A DNA stretch of 64,000 nt from Psychrobacillus sp048572895. GTDB taxonomy: Bacteria > Bacillota > Bacilli > Bacillales_A > Planococcaceae. Location: the NCBI RefSeq assembly GCF_048572895.1, contig NZ_CP183878.1, positions 930,001 to 994,000 of the forward strand. The letters run 5' to 3'. The position numbers were made by a program, and so were the translations under genes. Shown piece after piece: positions 59,760 to 64,000 of the stretch; position 1 is the first letter of the stretch; each line of letters opens with the position of its first letter. The notes under the pieces were generated by a model that searched no databases, was not told where the DNA came from, and saw nothing but the letters and a program-made list of their open reading frames with translations.

Positions 59760-61508
59760 TTAGGATGCTGTTATTTCATTAACAAAAGATAAATGAGGTG
59801 TTTCTGTTTTGCCAAATGTAGTTAACAAATAACCTTCTTTTTCTACAATATTTCCTTGCATAAATGCATCTACATCAATGAAAATAGGTGTGATAAATGT
59901 TTGTTTATACAATTCTCGCTCATTTAACTGTAAAGTAGTAAATGATTCTCCAGCTAGACTTGGATTCTCTACTAATAATTTGTACATTTTAGATTGTACT
60001 TCCTTACTAAGATCATTATTCCACCATGGCTTGCGAGGCTGGAACTTTTGATTGGATAAATAATCTAATTTCATTACACTTCGAATAGTAGGCATTGAAA
60101 TATTATCAAGACCTTCTAAGAACGTATAAAGTCTAGTATATAAATCCTCTAATTGGTGGCCAATTCTTGACCAGTTGCGCTCTTCCCAGAATGTGCCGAA
60201 CTGTTGGAAAAAGTCGAAAGGCGTTTCAAATACATATTCAAATAAATATTCGAGTGTATGATCCATACGATGTGCATTCCAATATTTCTCTAAAACATCT
60301 TCTACTTGCTTAATTCGTAAAATATCATCAAAGTTCAATACATTATTAGAGAATATTTCGTATGGGGCTTGATCTACATATACGTAGCCATATTTTTTAG
60401 CTTCAACGCGTAGACCAGTTCCACGAAGTAATTTTAAAAATCCTAACTGCAGTTCCTCTGGACGCATCTCAAATACCTCATTAAATGTATTTCTAAAAGA
60501 AGAATAATCTTCTTCTGGAAGACCGGCGATTAAATCTAAATGTTGATCAATCTTTCCACCACTCTTAACCATCGTTACAGTACGTTTAAGTTTTTCGAAG
60601 TTTTGGCGACGTTGAACAAGCTCATTTGTTAAATCGTTTGTAGATTGAACACCTATTTCAAAACGGAATAGCCCAGCTGGAGCGTTATCGTTTAAGAATT
60701 GAATAACCTCGGGACGCATAATATCTGCTGTGATTTCAAATTGAAAAACTACTCCAGGTTGATGCTCATCTATTAGAAATTGAAACATTTCCATTGCATA
60801 ACTTCGGCTAATGTTGAATGTTCTATCCACAAATTTAATAATTTTCGCGCCATTTTTCATCAAGAAACGAATATCTTCTTTTACTTTATCTCTATTAAAA
60901 TAACGTACACCAACTTCTATAGAGGATAAGCAAAATTGACAAGAAAATGGGCAACCTCTACTTGTTTCCACATAAACGATACGTTTCGATAAATCGGGGA
61001 TATCTTCTTCAAAACGGTAGGGGGATGAGGATAATCTTAAATCGAGTTTTGGTGGTAGCGGATTAAGTATAAATTTGTCATCTTGTACATAAGCTAAACC
61101 AGGAACAGCTTTTATCGTTAGTTTATTAGACAGAAAATCTAGTAAATCTTTAAACGATTGTTCCCCTTCACCAACTACCACGTAATCGATTTCTTTTACT
61201 TGTCGTAACCAAATATTTGTATCATAGGAGACTTCAGGCCCTCCTAAAACGACAACAACTGATGGGTCGACAGTTTTTAACATTTTAATAACTTTTATCG
61301 TTTCTTCAATGTTCCAAATGTAACAGCTAAAACCAACAACATTTGGCTTCTTTTGATAAAGATCGGCAACAATATTAAACGTTGGATCTTTTATTGTGTA
61401 CTCTACTATTAAGGGGTGATACTCAGGTTCTGCATAGGCTTTTAAACAACGTAGTGCTAAATTAGTGTGTATAAACTTCGCATTCAATGTGGTCAATATT
61501 ATATTCAT
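59760..61508 (-). CDS. B12-binding-domain radical SAM protein (DUF4080-type)
   Basis: A 582-residue protein. The N-terminal Rossmann-like B12-binding domain (about 1-130; LGGPEVSYD and VVVGEGEQSF) is followed by the radical SAM core with the Fe-S motif CPFSCQFC (Cys186, Cys190, Cys193), then a C-terminal DUF4080-like domain (about 380-580). The DxHxxG motif for cobalamin is not obvious, so B12 may be bound base-off or not at all. AAGGAG precedes the ATG. Substrate unknown; family members are often methyltransferases. Confidence 0.88.
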   Translation of the reverse strand: MNIILTTLNAKFIHTNLALRCLKAYAEPEYHPLIVEYTIKDPTFNIVADLYQKKPNVVGFSCYIWNIEETIKVIKMLKTVDPSVVVVLGGPEVSYDTNIWLRQVKEIDYVVVGEGEQSFKDLLDFLSNKLTIKAVPGLAYVQDDKFILNPLPPKLDLRLSSSPYRFEEDIPDLSKRIVYVETSRGCPFSCQFCLSSIEVGVRYFNRDKVKEDIRFLMKNGAKIIKFVDRTFNISRSYAMEMFQFLIDEHQPGVVFQFEITADIMRPEVIQFLNDNAPAGLFRFEIGVQSTNDLTNELVQRRQNFEKLKRTVTMVKSGGKIDQHLDLIAGLPEEDYSSFRNTFNEVFEMRPEELQLGFLKLLRGTGLRVEAKKYGYVYVDQAPYEIFSNNVLNFDDILRIKQVEDVLEKYWNAHRMDHTLEYLFEYVFETPFDFFQQFGTFWEERNWSRIGHQLEDLYTRLYTFLEGLDNISMPTIRSVMKLDYLSNQKFQPRKPWWNNDLSKEVQSKMYKLLVENPSLAGESFTTLQLNERELYKQTFITPIFIDVDAFMQGNIVEKEGYLLTTFGKTETPHLSFVNEITAS

Positions 61509-61678
61509 TTTTCATAAACTCCTTCTTTAATAATTCTATTGTATCAGGCAATAATCTTATGGACAATATAGGCCATAAGAATCATGTAATTATATCTGGT
61601 ATTGTGAAATAATCAGAATAAACAAATAAGTTTCTGTTGTCCATATTTAATATTTGATGGTAATATTCGGAAAGGCTG

Positions 61679-62743
61679 GTGTATTTCTTGTTAACAAAAT
61701 ACGAATATAAGGAAAAGTTTGATCATATATTTCAGCTTTTTTCAAGTGGACTTATATTTATTAATGACAAAGGAATAATATTAGATGTGAATTCCCATGC
61801 CGAAAAAATTCTTCATATAAACAAAAACGACTTTATTGGCATGAATGCGCAAAATCTGTATAATTTGTTCAATGAGAATCTTGAAGCTAAAGAGAGTTTT
61901 TTAGAGAAACTTCTCAATGAAGGTTATTTGGAGACTCATGTTGAATTCCAAACTTTTGTAGGTAAATATAAATATGTGCACGTAGTCATTTCAAAACAAA
62001 ACGACACTGGTTTATATCTGGTTGAAGTAACGGATGAATCAGAAAAAATCTATATGAAAAAAAGACTCGATCAGTCGGAATCACTTCGTACATTAGGACA
62101 GCTGGCAGCAGGTATAGCCCATGAAATTCGAAATCCTATGACATCTTTGAAAGGGTTTACACAACTATTAGCTCAAAACGCAACAGATGATGCGAAGAGA
62201 TACTTAACTGTTATAAATGACGAAATAAATAAGATGGAAGAAATCCTCACTCAGTTTTTAGAACTCTCTAAACCAAGCAAATCCAAGTTTATTGTCATAA
62301 ATGTAGAAGATACAATTTTAGAAGTTGTAAATTTTATGTCTCCTCAAGCATTATTAAAATCAATTAATCTTAATGTTACTAGTCGAATAGCCAAAGAGTG
62401 TCAAGTTTTTGGAGATAGTCAATTATTGAAGCAGGTATTTATAAATGCCATTAAAAATGGGATAGAAGCAATGCCGAACGGTGGAAATATCCATATTACT
62501 ATTTCCAAAAAGCCCGGAAACTTTGTTAGTATTTCCGTGAGTGATCAAGGACATGGAATTGAAGATGAACATATTAATAATATTTTTCAACCATTTTTTA
62601 CTACTAAGCCAACAGGGACAGGTCTTGGATTATCCCATGTCTACAAGGTTATAGAAGAACATGGAGGAAATATAGAGATTAAGAGTTTAGTTGGGGAAGG
62701 TACTACTTTCGACTTTATCCTTCCATGCCAAAATAGTTTATGA
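61679..62743 (+). CDS. PAS-containing sensor histidine kinase (sporulation-kinase type)
   Basis: A 354-residue soluble kinase: PAS domain (about 15-125), HisKA with phospho-acceptor His148 in AAGIAHEIRNPMTSLKGFTQLL (about 143-164), and HATPase (about 235-350) with N box IKNGIEAMPNGG, SDQGHGI and GTGLGLSHV. The H-box region is that of Kin-type kinases feeding Spo0F. Position beside mhqR matches B. subtilis kinD, but there are no membrane or extracellular sensing segments. No response regulator is adjacent. The start is GTG 61679 (Shine-Dalgarno close) or TTG 61688. Confidence 0.88.
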   Translation: MYFLLTKYEYKEKFDHIFQLFSSGLIFINDKGIILDVNSHAEKILHINKNDFIGMNAQNLYNLFNENLEAKESFLEKLLNEGYLETHVEFQTFVGKYKYVHVVISKQNDTGLYLVEVTDESEKIYMKKRLDQSESLRTLGQLAAGIAHEIRNPMTSLKGFTQLLAQNATDDAKRYLTVINDEINKMEEILTQFLELSKPSKSKFIVINVEDTILEVVNFMSPQALLKSINLNVTSRIAKECQVFGDSQLLKQVFINAIKNGIEAMPNGGNIHITISKKPGNFVSISVSDQGHGIEDEHINNIFQPFFTTKPTGTGLGLSHVYKVIEEHGGNIEIKSLVGEGTTFDFILPCQNSL

Positions 62744-62750
62744 AGCTTTT

Positions 62751-62780
62751 TTGACAATACAATCCATGGACCTATATAAT
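62751..62780 (+). promoter_or_regulatory. SigA promoter of mhqR
   Basis: Consensus TTGACA (62751-62756), an 18-nt spacer and consensus TATAAT (62775-62780), 40 nt before the mhqR start and just beyond the kinase stop. Confidence 0.85.
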
Positions 62781-62819
62781 AGTGGGTAATGTATTTTATA
62801 TAGGTGAGGGTGACGTAAT

Positions 62820-63266
62820 ATGACAGCTGAACAAACAAACAGTGCATTAAAACTATTTATAGTATTGTCACGTGCACATAAAGTAATTCATGAATGCACC
62901 AATCAATTTTTCCAGGAAAATGGTTTAAATCCAACGGAATTTGCTGTGTTAGAGCTTTTATATCATAAAGGTAAACAACCACTGCAGCAAATTGGTAATA
63001 AGATTTTATTGGCAAGTGGGTCTATCACATATGTTGTGGATAAATTAGAGGGACGAGGTTATGTTAAAAGAGTGTCGAGTCCAACTGATAGACGTGTGAC
63101 CTATGCTGAAATTTCTGAAGAAGGTACGAAGTTTATGGATGAGTTATTTCCACGCCATGAGGAACAATTGATCAAGCTCATGGATGCATTGCCGGAAGAA
63201 GAAAAATTGGAAGTAATCGAACTCATAAAAAAATTAGGTTTATCTATTAAAAATTTATCTTATTAA
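62820..63266 (+). CDS. mhqR: MarR-family regulator MhqR (YkvE-like)
   Basis: A 148-residue winged-helix repressor. The DNA-recognition helix region is QQIGNKILLASGSITYVVDKLE, and the wing SSPTDRRVTYAEISEEG carries the conserved DRR motif. It resembles B. subtilis MhqR, which senses methyl-hydroquinones and catechols and represses azoR2 and mhq genes; no such target is adjacent. GGTGAGGGTGA lies upstream of the ATG. It lies next to the kinase as in the kinD-mhqR pair. Confidence 0.88.
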   Translation: MTAEQTNSALKLFIVLSRAHKVIHECTNQFFQENGLNPTEFAVLELLYHKGKQPLQQIGNKILLASGSITYVVDKLEGRGYVKRVSSPTDRRVTYAEISEEGTKFMDELFPRHEEQLIKLMDALPEEEKLEVIELIKKLGLSIKNLSY

Positions 63267-63271
63267 TAATA

Positions 63272-63308
63272 GGAACTTCGAGCCTTGCACTGGGATCGAA
63301 GTTTTTAT
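63272..63308 (+). terminator. Terminator of mhqR
   Basis: AACTTCGA / TCGAAGTT stem with a 14-nt loop, followed by T-rich DNA. Confidence 0.75.
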
Positions 63309-63365
63309 TTACTCTTATAGCATAGAAGTCCTTAAGCATGAGTAAAATGTAATTTGAACATTTAA

Positions 63366-63406
63366 AGAGCGTTAGAAAGCGAATATCTCACTTTTTTAAC
63401 GCTCTT
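63366..63406 (-). terminator. Putative terminator of the window-edge lipoprotein gene
   Basis: AGAGCGTTA pairs with TAACGCTCT across a 22-nt loop, seven bases beyond the minus-strand stop. A short T-tract follows on the minus strand. Confidence 0.55.
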
Positions 63407-63413
63407 ATACCTC

Positions 63414-64000
63414 TTATTTTGCTTTAATTGTTTCTGCCATCTGTACAAATGTTTCGAGGGCAGGAGACTCAGTTGTATCAAATACTGTTAGTTTCACAAT
63501 TAGCCCTTCTCGTTCAAATGCATAGCCTGAAACCTTACCTTCAGGTGTATCAATTTGATGAGCTGAAGTATTTTCTATAGCTTCATTTATCGGAATAAGA
63601 TTTTCATCTTTAATTTCAGTAACTTCTGCAGACTGATTGGATGCTTGTAAAGTAGTAATTAAGTTTTCTTGAATTTCTTCGATTGTTCCTTCATCTGCTG
63701 AGAAAGTTTCGATACGCATTGACTGTAAATCGTTGTTTTGATTGAACAATAAGTCTTTATTAGGTTCCTCACCAGTTAGCTCATAGCCTTCTACAACAGT
63801 AATAGAATAGTTTTGACTATCACTTTCCGTAAGTGTCCCTACCACTACTTGTTCAGTAGAAGGAGTGGATTGTGCTGTTTCAGTTTCAATATTCTCCGTT
63901 TCTTCCGGAGAAGTTGTTTGTTCTGTACTTTCACTTTCTGTATCTTGGGTTTTATCAGGATCCTCAGTTGTTGTGCTTGTACCACAAGCTGCAAGAAGAA
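63414..64000 (-). CDS. Lipoprotein of unknown function, 5'-truncated by window edge
   Basis: The minus-strand frame is open to the window end and begins within a signal peptide: LLAACG gives a lipobox with Cys at about 63986. A Thr/Ser/Glu-rich linker of about 45 residues follows, and then a globular domain of about 145 residues (VVVGTLTESDSQNYSITVVEGY to QMAETIKAK). Only a dozen or so N-terminal residues are missing. The lipid-anchored surface location is clear; the C-terminal domain is not recognised. GTG 63845 is not the real start. Confidence 0.85.
   Translation of the reverse strand, partial: LLAACGTSTTTEDPDKTQDTESESTEQTTSPEETENIETETAQSTPSTEQVVVGTLTESDSQNYSITVVEGYELTGEEPNKDLLFNQNNDLQSMRIETFSADEGTIEEIQENLITTLQASNQSAEVTEIKDENLIPINEAIENTSAHQIDTPEGKVSGYAFEREGLIVKLTVFDTTESPALETFVQMAETIKAK

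Overview
The window is a 64 kb piece of a low-GC, spore-forming, competence-gene-bearing Bacillales chromosome. Gene content and order follow the Bacillus subtilis yjaX/fabHA - app - trpS - opp - spx - mecA - coiA - pepF - yjbIH - yjbJKLMNO run, then the cot/spoVIF/yjcFGH run, then the ykoY - ktrD - kinD - mhqR area. Lineage-specific differences (lactococcal-type Opp operon, clpB next to fabH, missing prpE/thiamine genes) fit a Planococcaceae member such as Psychrobacillus or Lysinibacillus. This placement is inference from gene content. No phage, plasmid, transposase, rRNA, tRNA or CRISPR array was seen.

Layout. 1-5 kb: 3' part of clpB, a 21-nt-phased intergenic repeat array, yjzD, and the FapR-controlled fabH-fabF pair. 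5.4-11.2 kb: oppDFBCA of lactococcal order and type. 11.4-13.1 kb: T-box-controlled trpS and a DUF3899 membrane protein on the minus strand. 13.3-19.2 kb: a second oligopeptide operon, oppABCDF of Bacillus type. 19.2-24.2 kb: a long dispersed repeat, a secreted GH-like protein, spx, mecA and a frameshifted coiA. 24.2-32.1 kb: pepF, yjbI-spxH, cwlQ-yjbK, and yjbL-relQ-nadK-rluD. 32.2-41.5 kb: mgtE, then a sporulation block (cotO-like, cotZ, yhcN-like-spoVAC-AD-AEb behind a SigF/SigG-type promoter, a YjcZ-type micro-protein, spoVIF, and three CotB-like coat genes). 41.6-51.1 kb: ArsB-like permease, yjcH-G-F, pgpA, a lipoprotein nuclease, an AlkA-like glycosylase, a 47-aa unannotated gene, ALDH and an M42 peptidase. 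51.1-64 kb: prfC, an RND pump, a Mn2+-riboswitch-controlled TerC protein, a Ktr K+ channel subunit, a B12-type radical SAM protein, a soluble sporulation-type kinase, mhqR and a truncated lipoprotein.

How the genes work together. Spx, its adaptor SpxH (YjbH), the ClpC adaptor MecA, ClpB and PepF form a proteolysis and stress neighbourhood. RelQ, NadK and a pseudouridine synthase form an overlapping operon. The sporulation block supplies coat (CotZ, CotO-like, CotB-like) and Ca-DPA channel (SpoVA) functions. Two complete peptide importers would feed nutrition and signalling peptides into this network.

The least explained material is intergenic: (i) arrays of a short core repeated every 21 nt; (ii) a roughly 0.5 kb dispersed repeat in three copies that differ by large palindromes; (iii) a second, TIR-bearing repeat nested inside one of those copies. 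coiA carries a frameshift at a six-C tract. No clearly new defence or biosynthetic system was found; the non-coding repeats and the CotB-like cluster are the best leads. All calls are from reading the sequence; no database search was run.
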